A DNA stretch of 64,000 bases from Magnetococcales bacterium (GTDB lineage: Bacteria; Pseudomonadota; Magnetococcia; Magnetococcales; UBA8363). The position numbers were made by a program, and so were the translations under genes. Positions 16,753 through 25,857 of this stretch are shown piece by piece. The stretch covers positions 1-64,000 of the forward strand of contig JADGCV010000008.1 in the NCBI GenBank assembly GCA_015228815.1, written 5' to 3'. Numbering within the stretch: the stretch's first letter is position 1; every line of letters begins with the position of its first letter. The notes under the pieces are model-generated. The model did not search any database. It was given only the letters and a program-made list of their open reading frames with translations, and was not told where the DNA came from.

Positions 16753-17580
16753 GTGGTAGGAAAATTGTCAAGTTTATCGACCGATCCTTCAGGAATTCGC
16801 CCCGGGCGCCTCCTCGTCCTCCTCCAGGAACTGGGACGAGGGACCCTCGACTTCACCCTCGAAACAGGACGGATGTTTCTTTTTTTCCTGCGCACCCTTG
16901 CCGTCATCCCCGCCCCCCCGTGGCGCTGGCGCGACCTGCTCGTACAGATTCACTTCATCGGCGTCCGCTCCCTGTTCGTGATCGGACTGACCGCCATATT
17001 CGCCGGCATGGTTCTGGCGCTCCAGGGATTTTACACCTTGAGCCGCTTCGGTTCGGAAGCGCTCCTGGGACCCGCCGTGGCCCTGTCGATGATCCGGGAA
17101 CTGGGGCCGGTCCTTTCCGGTCTCATGATCACCGGACGCGCCGGTTCGGCCATGGCGGCGGAACTGGGAATCATGCGCATCCGCGAACAGATCGATGCCC
17201 TGGAAGTGATGGGAATCCCCCCCATCCATTTTCTGGCGGTCCCCCGTTTCCTGGCAGGGCTCGTCGTTCTGCCACTCCTGACGGTCATCTTCGATGTCGT
17301 CGGCATTTTCGGCGGCTACCTGGTATCCGTGCAACTTCTGGGCCTGAGCGCCGGTACCTATTTTGGGGGAATCGAATCGGCAGTATCCATGCACGACATC
17401 CACACCGGTCTCATCAAGTCCCTCTGTTTCGGCCTGATCATCGCGTGCGTCTGTTCCTTCAAGGGATTTTTCGCCCGCCGAGGGGCCGAAGGGGTCAGTC
17501 ATGCCACGACCTCGGCCGTCGTCCAAAGTTCCGTTCTGATCCTCGTCAGCGATTATTTCATCACCGCCATCATGCTCTAG
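16753..17580 (+). CDS. mlaE: Mla ABC transporter permease MlaE
   Basis: 275-residue inner-membrane permease of the MlaFEDB lipid transporter. It has the MlaE fold with five or six helices and the conserved FIGVRSLFVIGLTAIFAGMV, REMGP-equivalent IRELGPVLSGLMITGRAGSA and EQIDALEVMGIPPIHFL. The start is a GTG at 16753; no better ATG fits the N-terminus. It opens the mlaE-mlaF-mlaD-mlaC operon with gaps of 9-74 bases. mlaB (a STAS-domain gene) is missing from the operon. Confidence 0.9.
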   Translation: MVGKLSSLSTDPSGIRPGRLLVLLQELGRGTLDFTLETGRMFLFFLRTLAVIPAPPWRWRDLLVQIHFIGVRSLFVIGLTAIFAGMVLALQGFYTLSRFGSEALLGPAVALSMIRELGPVLSGLMITGRAGSAMAAELGIMRIREQIDALEVMGIPPIHFLAVPRFLAGLVVLPLLTVIFDVVGIFGGYLVSVQLLGLSAGTYFGGIESAVSMHDIHTGLIKSLCFGLIIACVCSFKGFFARRGAEGVSHATTSAVVQSSVLILVSDYFITAIML

Positions 17581-17589
17581 GATCGTCCA

Positions 17590-18606
17590 GTGACCGCCCC
17601 GTCCCGTCATCAACCCACCTTTGGCCTCGGCCCCAAACCACTAGGGCAACGGCTCCTGGCCGCCGGCTGCATCACCCCGAAGCAACTCGATGAAGCCCTG
17701 GCCGCCCAATCCGCGATTGATCCCGGCGACATCAATCACCTTATCGGACGCACCCTGGTCGCATTGGGACACCTTTCCCCCGCGAGACTCCGTTCCTGCC
17801 TGACGGAACTCTTCGCCGAGGAATGCCGTGAATACCGTGCCAATCCCCACGTTCCTCCCATCATTTCCATGAAGGGGGTCGAAAAACGACTTGATGGCCG
17901 TGCGGTTCTCGATGGCATCGACATCGATATTCCCAAAAACCACGTTACCGCCATTCTCGGCATCAGCGGCGGCGGCAAAAGCGTCACCCTCAAACATTTC
18001 GTCGGCCTGATGCGTCCGGACCGCGGTACCGTCACCATCGACGGCAAAAACATCGAAGCGATGGCCCCACGTGACCTGCAAAACATCCGTCGCCGCATCA
18101 GCCTGTTGTTCCAGGGGGGCGCACTGTTCGATTCCCTCGACGTATTCGACAACATCGCTTTTCCTCTTCGGGAAACCTCCACGATGTCCGAAGCGGAAAT
18201 TCAGGGAAGGGTCACCCGGGCCCTCGAAGCGGTCAACCTGGCGGGAATGGAACGAAAATTTCCCGACGAACTCAGTGGCGGCATGAACAAACGGGTTGCC
18301 CTCGCGCGTGCGCTGATCACGCAACCCGAAATCATCCTCCTCGACGAACCGACCGCGGGCCTCGACCCGATCATCGAAAATGCCATTCACCACCTCGTTT
18401 GCGATACCTTCATGCGCACCAGAACGACGATGGTCCTCATTTCCCACGCCATTCCCGCCATCTTCAAATGGTGTCATCATGCGATTGTCCTTCATCAGGG
18501 CAAGGTTCGCGCTTCGGGCCCGACACTGGCCATTCAGGAATCCGACGATCCGATCATCCGCCAGTTCATCCATGGCGATGTCGATGGTCCAGTCACCGTC
18601 CTGTAA
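17590..18606 (+). CDS. mlaF: MlaF ATPase with N-terminal MshEN-like domain
   Basis: 338-residue ABC ATPase of the Mla system. The ATPase part (from about residue 90) is intact: Walker A GISGGGKS (124-131), signature ELSGGM, Walker B IILLDEPTAGLDP, switch His in LISHAIP. The first 85 residues are an extra domain with two copies of a LGxxLxxxGxIxxxxLxxxL pattern (PLGQRLLAAGCITPKQLDEA and LIGRTLVALGHLSPARLRS). That is the pattern of MshEN domains, which bind cyclic di-GMP in secretion ATPases. E. coli MlaF has no such extension. It may replace MlaB, which is absent. Start is GTG 17590. Confidence 0.88.
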   Translation: MTAPSRHQPTFGLGPKPLGQRLLAAGCITPKQLDEALAAQSAIDPGDINHLIGRTLVALGHLSPARLRSCLTELFAEECREYRANPHVPPIISMKGVEKRLDGRAVLDGIDIDIPKNHVTAILGISGGGKSVTLKHFVGLMRPDRGTVTIDGKNIEAMAPRDLQNIRRRISLLFQGGALFDSLDVFDNIAFPLRETSTMSEAEIQGRVTRALEAVNLAGMERKFPDELSGGMNKRVALARALITQPEIILLDEPTAGLDPIIENAIHHLVCDTFMRTRTTMVLISHAIPAIFKWCHHAIVLHQGKVRASGPTLAIQESDDPIIRQFIHGDVDGPVTVL

Positions 18607-18658
18607 CCGCCATGGTACCAATCTCGACCAACGTTCAACCAAGAAAGGATCCTCCATC

Positions 18659-19105
18659 ATGAAAGAGGGCAAACTGGAACTGTCCGTTGGCGTGTTTGTC
18701 CTGATTGGATTACTCTGTCTGGGATGGCTTTCGATCAAACTGGCACGCATGGAACTGGTGGGCGGCAATCATGTCCCGATCTGGGCCAAGTTTTCCTCGG
18801 TGTCTGGCCTCAAATCGGGAGCCACCATCGAAATTGCCGGCGTTTCCGTTGGCCGGGTCGATCAAATCATCCTGGATACGGAGGACTATGAGGCCAAGGT
18901 TCGGCTCCTCATCCAACCCGAGGTCCCGATCCAGGACGATGCCATCGCTTCCATCCGCACCAAAGGATTGATCGGTGACCGTTATGTCAGCATCAGTCCC
19001 GGTGGGTCGAACACTCTGCTCAAGGAAAACGATACCCTCGTGCAAACCGAACCGGCAATCAATTTTGAAGAGTTGATCAGCCAGTTCGTTCATGGCAGCA
19101 TCTGA
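18659..19105 (+). CDS. mlaD: MlaD, MCE-domain lipid transport protein
   Basis: 148-residue MCE protein, anchored by one N-terminal helix (LELSVGVFVLIGLLCLGWLS) with the MCE domain in the periplasm (FSSVSGLKSGATIEIAGVSV, GRVDQIILD, RTKGLIGDRYVSISPG). MlaD hexamers form the channel between MlaE and MlaC. The ATG at 18659 follows AAGAAAGGAT; longer in-frame forms would run into mlaF in another frame. The length is shorter than E. coli MlaD because the C-terminal helix is brief. Confidence 0.9.
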   Translation: MKEGKLELSVGVFVLIGLLCLGWLSIKLARMELVGGNHVPIWAKFSSVSGLKSGATIEIAGVSVGRVDQIILDTEDYEAKVRLLIQPEVPIQDDAIASIRTKGLIGDRYVSISPGGSNTLLKENDTLVQTEPAINFEELISQFVHGSI

Positions 19106-19179
19106 TGGTACCATCCAAAAGACCGACATCCACCCATGGATCCCATCATCTCAACACAAAATTCGGAGACCTCCACACA

Positions 19180-19821
19180 ATGAGGCGTCATCATCGTTTC
19201 ATGGGCCTTTCCGCCCTTCTCCTCCTCTTCTTCCTTGCCTTTTCTGTGTCGGCCTCCCCGACGACCCCTTCCGCCGCCATGACACGTCTGGAACAAACCG
19301 TTCGCCGCGCCTTGGCCATCCTTCAGGACCCCACCTACATCGGCGCGGAACAACGGGACAACAAACGCAGGATGCTTCAGGAGATCATCTATCCCGCCTT
19401 CGATTTTCAACGGATGGCCCAGGGGGCAGTCGGCGTTCCCTGGAAAAAATTCACCCCCCAGCAACAAGAACGGTTTGCCCTGGCCTTTCGCACCATGCTG
19501 GAAAACACCTATTTCAACATGATCGAACGCTACAGCGGCGAGGAGGTCACCTTCACCAACGAAGTCCCCCTCTCCAATCAGGTTCTGAGGATCGACAGCA
19601 TCGTCGCCGCCAAGGGGCAGAAATATGACATGTCCTATCGAATGTATCCCAAAGGGGATGAATGGTTGGTCTTCGACATCATCATCGAAGGGGTCAGCGT
19701 CATATCCAATTATCGTTCCCAATTCAAACAACTGCTGCAATCCGCCAATCCCGACATCGAGGGATTGCTGACGAAGATACAGGAAAAAAACAAGGAAAAC
19801 AGCAAGGAAACAAAATTTTGA
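19180..19821 (+). CDS. mlaC: MlaC periplasmic phospholipid carrier
   Basis: 213-residue periplasmic shuttle between MlaA and MlaD. Signal peptide MRRHHRFMGLSALLLLFF ... VSASP, then the MlaC (Ttg2) fold: IIYPAFDFQRMAQGAVG, WKKFTPQQQERFALAFR, TNEVPLSNQVLRIDSI, and GDEWLVFDIIIEGVSVISNY. The ATG at 19180 has CGGAGA upstream. The last 20 residues are Lys/Asn/Glu-rich. Ends the core mla operon. Confidence 0.9.
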   Translation: MRRHHRFMGLSALLLLFFLAFSVSASPTTPSAAMTRLEQTVRRALAILQDPTYIGAEQRDNKRRMLQEIIYPAFDFQRMAQGAVGVPWKKFTPQQQERFALAFRTMLENTYFNMIERYSGEEVTFTNEVPLSNQVLRIDSIVAAKGQKYDMSYRMYPKGDEWLVFDIIIEGVSVISNYRSQFKQLLQSANPDIEGLLTKIQEKNKENSKETKF

Positions 19822-19857
19822 CCCCCTGGGACCACACCATCGCCCGGCCAGCCGATC

Positions 19858-20679
19858 ATGTGTTTTCGAACGTCCCGGACTTTATCAGGACTCCCGATCC
19901 ACCACCCCGGACTCGATGTCCCATCATCGGATTGGGGTGGACTGGCGCTGGCGGCCCACGCCTCATCCCCTGGGCCGCTGTTCGCGACATCGGTCCGGCA
20001 TCTTTTCACCTTTCTGGTGTTCACTTTTCTTGTCGGAGGTTGCTCCCTTTTCGAAGATCAAGGAAAACCGATCGACGCGGACGATCCCCGTCTGCATGAC
20101 ATCGAACACGTCAAACCGATTCTGCCGGCAAAGTTGAACCGGCATGTTCACATCAAAAACATCTCCTACCCGATCCAAGGTCGTTCCGTGGCGGGATTGA
20201 ACGAGGCCATGCAACGGGGGTCCCCCTGCAAGGCCTCGATTCTTCATCACGAATCGGAACAATCGATCGCCTGCACCCAATCCCGATTTTCACTGGTTCT
20301 CAATGATGCCTCGCCAGAACATGTGACCGGTTTGTGCCGCTCGGAAAGTTTTCAGGTGCGGTTGCGAATCACCCTGACCCTGCCCGAATGGACCAATCCC
20401 GAAGAAGGGGCGCACGGGATGGTGGATGCCTGGGCGTTTTTTCATCGGGCATTGACGCGCCATGAAGAAGGGCATGCCCACATCGCCATTCGCGAATTCA
20501 TCGAATTTGAACAGGCGGTCGATGACGCCTTTGCAGAGCTGCCCGAGAACGCCTGTGCCGACAAGCAACGAATCTTTGTCAGGCTCTGGAAGATTTTCTT
20601 CGACAAGATTGTCGCCCGTAACCGGGAATACGACCGCAGGACGGCACATGGAGTCAATAATGGGACCTCTTTTTATTGA
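19858..20679 (+). CDS. DUF922-type putative zinc protease, lipoprotein
   Basis: Up to 273 residues. A hydrophobic segment with a lipobox-like LVGGCSLF predicts an outer- or inner-membrane lipoprotein; the C-terminal half has the DUF922 layout with an HExxH metal site (RHEEGHAHIA) after WAFFHRALTRHEEG. DUF922 is a putative secreted zinc-dependent protease domain with no defined substrate. Start is uncertain: the ATG at 19858 lacks a ribosome binding site and leaves about 40 residues before the signal segment. It follows mlaC by 36 bases and could belong to that operon, suggesting an envelope role. Confidence 0.65.
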   Translation: MCFRTSRTLSGLPIHHPGLDVPSSDWGGLALAAHASSPGPLFATSVRHLFTFLVFTFLVGGCSLFEDQGKPIDADDPRLHDIEHVKPILPAKLNRHVHIKNISYPIQGRSVAGLNEAMQRGSPCKASILHHESEQSIACTQSRFSLVLNDASPEHVTGLCRSESFQVRLRITLTLPEWTNPEEGAHGMVDAWAFFHRALTRHEEGHAHIAIREFIEFEQAVDDAFAELPENACADKQRIFVRLWKIFFDKIVARNREYDRRTAHGVNNGTSFY

Positions 20680-20682
20680 AGA

Positions 20683-20976
20683 TCATCGAACGTCGAGTTT
20701 TTTATTGATGCGATAAACATACGCCAGGACCTCGGCCACGGCGCGGTAGAGTTGCGGTGGAATGGTCTGCCCCACGGGAATCTTTCCCAGTACTGCCACC
20801 AGGTCGGGGTCCTCCATGAGGGTCACTCCGGCATCCTCCGCCTTTTTCATGATGATTTCGGCAATGCGTCCCCGTCCCGAGGCGGTCACCCTTGGAGAAG
20901 AATCCTTGCCACGCTGGTAACGCAATGCCACTGCCTGCCTGCGGCTCAAGGGATTGTCGTTTTTCTCTTCCGCCAT
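20683..20976 (-). CDS. FlhB C-terminal-domain-like protein (FhlB type)
   Basis: 97-residue soluble protein resembling the cytoplasmic domain of the export protein FlhB: AVALRYQRGKDSSPRVTASG, then KKAEDAGVTLMEDPDLVAVL and IPPQLYRAVAEVLAYVYRI. The NPTH autocleavage site is absent because only the downstream half of the domain is present. Such stand-alone proteins can substitute for the FlhB C-terminal part in substrate switching. The ATG at 20976 lies 7 bases after the FliK-like gene, its functional partner in switching. Confidence 0.75.
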   Translation of the reverse strand: MAEEKNDNPLSRRQAVALRYQRGKDSSPRVTASGRGRIAEIIMKKAEDAGVTLMEDPDLVAVLGKIPVGQTIPPQLYRAVAEVLAYVYRINKKLDVR

Positions 20977-20983
20977 CGATCCG

Positions 20984-22126
20984 TCACACCTCGACTGAAA
21001 ACCCATCCCCCAATTCAAGGATGGCCTGCCGTTCTTCCTGAAGCATTGCCCGGGTCATGAGCGACAAATCCAGGGACCGAAGGGGAAGTTCCGCCGCGAT
21101 CAGAGCCTGCCGCAATTGGCGGATCTCTTCGCGCAGGACGGAAAGCGATTCTTCCTCCTCCGCCTTCAAGGCGATCCGTAACGTATTTTCGGCCAGGGAA
21201 AGATGGGCCTGAATCGCCCCCAGGCGCGTCAGGTTCAGAGTGACCAGAACCGAGGTCTCCTCTTTTTCCCCCCCCTCCCCACCCGATCCGCCTTTCCGAC
21301 GGCGACGCCAGATCAATTCTCCCAGGCCCCGGTCATCCAGCCAGAACACGCGGTACCCGAGGAACGGATCACCATCCGGACCCGGCGTGGTCCGGGGCAG
21401 AATCTCCTGCATGGCCAAAAGATCGCCCAGGCGGGTCAATGTCTGCCGCGCCGCGGCGAGTTCCTGTTCACCCGGTCCCCGTCCCGTCACCGGGTCGGCA
21501 ACAGGTTGCAAATCCAGGGCGGCCTGGCGCAATTGCCGCACCATTTCGGAAACCTCTTTCCCCCCGCGAAGCAACTGCATCAATTCGCCCAGGTCCCCTT
21601 TGCCCAGGGCCTCGAAGGAAAAATTGGGCAATACCCGCTGCATGAGGGCTGCCAGGCTCTCCCCCTTGCCCGTCGCGAACAGGGAATGCGGCGTTCCGCC
21701 CTGACGCAAAGTTGCAAACAAGGATGAAAGTGCCGTTCCCTCCCGGGTCACGGCGCCCGTCGCATCCAAACCGGAAAGATGCATCAACCGCGCAAACAGG
21801 TCGGGAAGACGCATCAGACTTTGTTCCATGTCCGAAGCCATCCGTTGCGCCATTCCCGAGTCGCTCCCCAGGAGTCGAAGCGTCACCTGGGGTTGCAACT
21901 GCACCACCTCCAGACGAACCTGCTCCCCCGCCTTGAGCGCCTGCCCCCCAGAAAAGAAAAAACCACTGCCATCGGTCAGTCGCAGCACCCCTTCACCACG
22001 ACCATTGATCTCACTGATGCGTCCCGCCACGACTGCCCCCTGGGTCAGCGACGAAGATGGGAGCGCGGTCCCCGGCGCATCGACCGGCTTGTTGACGGAT
22101 TGAACCCAATTTCCGGAGATGAACAT
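20984..22126 (-). CDS. fliK: FliK-like flagellar hook-length control protein
   Basis: 380 residues, fast-evolving. The C-terminal 120 residues fit the hook-length control domain: FLGYRVFWLDDRGLGELIWR, LVTLNLTRLGAIQAHLSLAE, and a helical tail. N-terminal residues 30-75 form a small beta-domain (GRISEINGRGEGVLRLTDGS) like those of short FliK-type proteins. The neighbouring fhlB-like gene supports a role in switching export from hook to filament. Identification rests on the C-terminal pattern and context. Confidence 0.6.
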   Translation of the reverse strand: MFISGNWVQSVNKPVDAPGTALPSSSLTQGAVVAGRISEINGRGEGVLRLTDGSGFFFSGGQALKAGEQVRLEVVQLQPQVTLRLLGSDSGMAQRMASDMEQSLMRLPDLFARLMHLSGLDATGAVTREGTALSSLFATLRQGGTPHSLFATGKGESLAALMQRVLPNFSFEALGKGDLGELMQLLRGGKEVSEMVRQLRQAALDLQPVADPVTGRGPGEQELAAARQTLTRLGDLLAMQEILPRTTPGPDGDPFLGYRVFWLDDRGLGELIWRRRRKGGSGGEGGEKEETSVLVTLNLTRLGAIQAHLSLAENTLRIALKAEEEESLSVLREEIRQLRQALIAAELPLRSLDLSLMTRAMLQEERQAILELGDGFSVEV

Positions 22127-22212
22127 TGCCTTGCCCCAATCGTCTGGATGAAAGGACGGACTTCCAGTTCCCGGTGCGGCGGTCCATCAGGTGACAATAA
22201 ATCATTTTCAGA

Positions 22213-22292
22213 GGTCGGAAAAACAAATCACCAAAAAAAAGAGGGATCCTGGTGCAATCCCCCGGACCCCTCTTTCTTTTTCAATATCCTCC
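22213..22292. repeat. Diverged terminator-like palindromic element
   Basis: Contains GAGGGATCC ... GGACCCCTC and ends with CTTTCTTTTTCAATAT, a diverged form of the family's CCCCTTTTTTCTTTCAATAAT arm. It lies 23 bases beyond the DUF2802 stop codon and upstream of the FliK-like gene on the minus strand, so it could reduce read-through between them. Confidence 0.5.
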
Positions 22293-22315
22293 CCGACATC
22301 CAGCCTTTGCCCCCT

Positions 22316-22795
22316 TCAGGAGGGCTTGTTGGCGATCCGCTTCAACAGACTCACCTCTTCCACCGTCAATCCGGTCTCCTGGATGACCCGTTCTTCATCC
22401 ACATTGTTGGCCAAAAGCAGTCGGGCCTCGCGATAGGTATTGGATTTCGCGGCATCATCGCCATCCCCCCCGGACCGTCCCCCACCCATGCCCATGTTGA
22501 GCGTCCCCATGGAACGGTGCAGTTGGTTGATTTCTCCCTGAATGGCATTCAGATCGTCGCGAAACGCTTTGGGCAGTTTGTCCATGGCATCAAGCAGTTC
22601 GGTGCCCAACAGTTGCAACCGCCTGTTCAACTCCAACGCCGGATTTTCATCGTTTTCCACGGGTTCCCTGGTGGCCATTTCACGGCCCAGACGGGCGATT
22701 TCCTCGCGCAATGCCCGCACCTGTCCAAAAACCAGGGTCAGCCCCAGATACAGGATGAAAAAACAGGCGACGACGATGATGTTCCAGTATGTCAT
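22316..22795 (-). CDS. DUF2802 membrane-anchored protein of flagellar operon
   Basis: 159 residues: one N-terminal membrane helix (YWNIIVVACFFILYLGLTLV), a coiled-coil stretch, a Gly/Asp-rich linker, and a C-terminal DUF2802 segment (YREARLLLANNVDEERVI ... LTVEEVSLLKRI) that resembles a helix-turn-helix. DUF2802 genes typically follow fliA in flagellar operons; function unknown. Start 22795, one base after the fliA stop codon. Confidence 0.75.
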   Translation of the reverse strand: MTYWNIIVVACFFILYLGLTLVFGQVRALREEIARLGREMATREPVENDENPALELNRRLQLLGTELLDAMDKLPKAFRDDLNAIQGEINQLHRSMGTLNMGMGGGRSGGDGDDAAKSNTYREARLLLANNVDEERVIQETGLTVEEVSLLKRIANKPS

Positions 22796-22797
22796 GG

Positions 22798-23568
22798 CTA
22801 TTTCTTGCCGAGAACCCGCCGCATTTTGGCCCGCATTCTGAGGGCCGCCTTCGAGTGCAATTGGGAAATACGAGATTCGGTCAACCCCAGGGCCTCGCCA
22901 ATTTCGCACATGGTCAGTTCTTCATAATAATAAAGGGTCAGGACCAGACGTTCTTTTTCCGGCAGACTTTCGATCGCTTGGCTCATGGCCAGACGCATTT
23001 CGCGCAAACCGATCGATTCGAGTGGATCTTCGACATCAGGATCCGCCAAAACCTCAAGAATATCCCATTCATCGTCTTCCAGGGAAGGGCGAATATCTTC
23101 AAACGACAGAATCGAGATCCCACGAACCGCGTCGAGTTGCTGATAAAACTCATTGACGCTGATTTGCAGACGCTCCGCCACCTCCGCATCCTCCGCAGGG
23201 CGTCCCAGTTCCCCTTCCAGCTGCTGATAGACGGTCTGGATATGGCTGGCCACCTGGCGAACCGCCCGAGGGACCCAATCCATGGCGCGCAGTTCGTCCA
23301 GAATCGCCCCCCGAACCCTGAATTCGGCATAGGTCTGGAATTTGATGCCGCGATTGGGATCGAATTTGGCGACGGCATCGATCAATCCCATCACTCCGAC
23401 CTGAATGAGGTCGTCCAGATCCACCGATTGTGGCAGTTTCATGGAAATGCGACTGGCGACGTATTTGACCATCGGGGCATACTTGATGATCACGTCATCC
23501 CGGGACATTCCCTCCCAGGATTCCGAACTTTCCCTGATGCGGCCGGCATCCATCGTGGGCATGGCCAT
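22798..23568 (-). CDS. fliA: Flagellar sigma factor sigma-28
   Basis: 256-residue sigma-28. Region 2 (IIKYAPMVKYVASRISMKLP, DLDDLIQVGVMGLIDAVAKF, RGIKFQTYAEFRVRGAILDE), region 3 and region 4 (LPEKERLVLTLYYYEELTMC, LGLTESRISQLHSKAALRMR) are complete. It directs late flagellar and chemotaxis promoters. An AAGGAAAC ribosome binding site precedes the ATG at 23568. Order flhA-flhF-flhG-fliA is the common polar-flagellum arrangement. Confidence 0.95.
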   Translation of the reverse strand: MAMPTMDAGRIRESSESWEGMSRDDVIIKYAPMVKYVASRISMKLPQSVDLDDLIQVGVMGLIDAVAKFDPNRGIKFQTYAEFRVRGAILDELRAMDWVPRAVRQVASHIQTVYQQLEGELGRPAEDAEVAERLQISVNEFYQQLDAVRGISILSFEDIRPSLEDDEWDILEVLADPDVEDPLESIGLREMRLAMSQAIESLPEKERLVLTLYYYEELTMCEIGEALGLTESRISQLHSKAALRMRAKMRRVLGKK

Positions 23569-23593
23569 GGGTGGTTTCCTTGCGAGATGAGAA

Positions 23594-24529
23594 TTATTGC
23601 CGCCGCCCTTCGTTGAGCAACCGGCGCCAGAAAAAGATCATCCGCCCATCATCCTGGCGCTGACGCTGCCAAAGACGGCTGATGCTTTCGGAAAGTTCCT
23701 GAAACGATTGCGAGGCAGGCGCCTCGGGGAAACGTTCCGAAACCTGCTCCCCATTGCGGACCGACTGGGCCAGCAATGGATCGTACGGAATATAACCTGC
23801 AAACGTCAGGCCAATATTCAGATGGGTCCCGGCAACCGAGGAGATCCGACGGTAGACATCCCGTGCCTCATTCTGGGTCCGCGCCTGATTGACCACCAGA
23901 TCGAACTGCGACACCCGGTGGGTGTTGAACATCACCTTCATCAAGGCGTAGGCATCGGCGATGCTTGCCGGGTCGGGCGTGGCCACGACCATGATCCGTT
24001 CCACCGCCAGGACAAAAAAACGCACGTTGGCCGAAATTCCAGCCCCGGTATCAACCAACACCACATCGAATTCGGCATTCCAATTGTCGATATGGTCCAT
24101 CAGGGCCAATTTCTGCCCTTCGGTCAGGGTACTCAACTCCGCCACCCCCGAGGCGGCGGGAAGGACCGTAATGCCGAAGGGACCGGGAACCGCCACCTCG
24201 TCCAGGGTCATGTCCCCGAGCAGAACATCCTGTATCGTATGTTTTGGCGACAGGCGCAAGACCACGTCAATATTGGCCAGGCCCATGTCGGCGTCGATGA
24301 TCAGAACCTTGAAGCCCTGGCGGGCATACTGGATCGCCAAATTGACGGTCAGTAACGTTTTTCCAACACCACCCTTGCCACTGGTCACCGCCAGCGTATG
24401 CGGCACCTTGCGCTCGGACGGAGCCCGATCCAGGGCGGAACGCCGCGAAGGTCCTCCCTGGCGCTCCCCCGATTTTTTCTTCCTGGCCAGTTCCTGGAGG
24501 GTCGCAACCTGGTTGTCCATTTCTTCCAT
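23594..24529 (-). CDS. flhG: FlhG (FleN/MinD-like) flagellar number regulator
   Basis: 311-residue MinD-type ATPase that limits flagellar number and works with FlhF. The deviant Walker A TSGKGGVGKTLLTVNLA, switch DADMGLANIDVVL and the DTGAGIS motif are present. The N-terminal 40 residues hold a DNQ-like motif (MDNQVATLQELA) used to stimulate FlhF. The MinD membrane-targeting helix could be the C-terminal segment MIFFWRRLLNEGRRQ. It sits between flhF (69-base gap) and fliA. Confidence 0.92.
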   Translation of the reverse strand: MEEMDNQVATLQELARKKKSGERQGGPSRRSALDRAPSERKVPHTLAVTSGKGGVGKTLLTVNLAIQYARQGFKVLIIDADMGLANIDVVLRLSPKHTIQDVLLGDMTLDEVAVPGPFGITVLPAASGVAELSTLTEGQKLALMDHIDNWNAEFDVVLVDTGAGISANVRFFVLAVERIMVVATPDPASIADAYALMKVMFNTHRVSQFDLVVNQARTQNEARDVYRRISSVAGTHLNIGLTFAGYIPYDPLLAQSVRNGEQVSERFPEAPASQSFQELSESISRLWQRQRQDDGRMIFFWRRLLNEGRRQ

Positions 24530-24598
24530 AGAGTGTTACCTTCACCATTCAGGCGGTTGTTCTTCTTCAATCCTTGATGTTTTTGACGAAGATTGGAC

Positions 24599-25822
24599 TC
24601 AATCGTTCATATTCTGTTCCCGGGTAAACCAGGAGGCCAAGGTTTTCGGGGCCATCCAGCCCAGATTTTCCGGAACTCTCTGACCATCGGTGTACATCGT
24701 CAATGGCAATCCCGATTTGATCGCCACATTGAGAATTCCGCCATAGGTGACGGTTTCGTCGAGCTTGGTGAAAATCAATCCGGTCGGATTGAGCACCGAA
24801 AAACGACGATGGATCGCATGCTGCTCCGATTCGCGTACATTGGCCGACATGCACAAGATCACTTCCCGGTCCTCCCCCATCACCGGCAGCAGGCCAGCGG
24901 TGGAATTGACCTGGCGCCGGTTGTACGGGCTCGAACCCACCGTATCGACCAGAACGAAATCGCAGCGGTTGAGTGAATGGAGTCCAGCCTTAACCTCCGA
25001 CAGAGACCGGGCCACCACCAAACGCACCTGGAGCAGTTTGGCATAGGTTTCCAACTGTGCCACCGCCCCGACGCGGAAGGTATCGAGGGTCACCAAGCCC
25101 ACCGACCGTTGGCGGTTGAGCATCAGATCGGCAGCAATCTTGGCCAGGGTCGTGGTCTTGCCGACCCCCGTCGGCCCTACCAGGGCCACCACCCGCGCCT
25201 TGCCGCTCAAGGGATCGCGAAACTGGAGGCTTCCCTTGAGCGCAGCCTCCATGCTGTTGCCCGATTCCCGGGAGCTGACGATGATCTTGCGAGCGATCGG
25301 TTCCTCCACCCCATGCATCAGAAGCCAGCTATAATTACGTTTGCTTTCGGGATCCAACGAGGCCAATTCATCCGATCCCACCGCCACCGACATCGCCGGG
25401 ACCTGTTTTTCCAGGCTGCGCAACCCCTCCTTGATGGAATGCACGTCCGGTCCCGGGCGTCCCATTCCTTCCGTTCCCCGGACAGCCTCGCGTGCGCCTC
25501 CTCCTCCTCCTCCCTGGCCATATCCTCCCGGAAGACGCCCCCTGGAAACGGGCATCTCCACCGGATCATCCACCACCGCCGAAAACCGTCCCGACGTGTT
25601 CGGCGCCCGTGACTGCGATCCCGGATCCACACTGCCCCCGCCGCCCCTGGCGGCACTCGGACAGGCCGTCACCTCGATGAAGGTCTCACCCAGGGCCGAC
25701 CCACCTTTGACCTTTTCCCGGACGCTGCGCGTAGTCAGGATCACCGCATCCTCTCCCAGTGCTTCCTTGACCAGATTCAAGGCTTCACGCATGTCCCGTG
25801 CTTTGAAGGTCGAAATATTCAT
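24599..25822 (-). CDS. flhF: FlhF signal-recognition-like GTPase
   Basis: 407-residue SRP-type GTPase that marks the pole for flagellar assembly. It has the B-domain opening NISTFKARDMREALNLVKEA, a Gly-rich linker, and the NG domain with P-loop VVALVGPTGVGKTTTLAKIA, LVTLDTFRVGAVAQL and TGLIFTKLDETVTYGGIL. The G3 region reads VLVDTVGSSPYNRRQ rather than DTAGR; FlhF proteins vary here, but the loss of the DxxGR Arg is worth noting. It precedes flhG in the operon. Confidence 0.93.
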   Translation of the reverse strand: MNISTFKARDMREALNLVKEALGEDAVILTTRSVREKVKGGSALGETFIEVTACPSAARGGGGSVDPGSQSRAPNTSGRFSAVVDDPVEMPVSRGRLPGGYGQGGGGGGAREAVRGTEGMGRPGPDVHSIKEGLRSLEKQVPAMSVAVGSDELASLDPESKRNYSWLLMHGVEEPIARKIIVSSRESGNSMEAALKGSLQFRDPLSGKARVVALVGPTGVGKTTTLAKIAADLMLNRQRSVGLVTLDTFRVGAVAQLETYAKLLQVRLVVARSLSEVKAGLHSLNRCDFVLVDTVGSSPYNRRQVNSTAGLLPVMGEDREVILCMSANVRESEQHAIHRRFSVLNPTGLIFTKLDETVTYGGILNVAIKSGLPLTMYTDGQRVPENLGWMAPKTLASWFTREQNMND

Positions 25823-25857
25823 TGTTGTTCCGATGTCGTTGGTTTATTCGATCAAAA

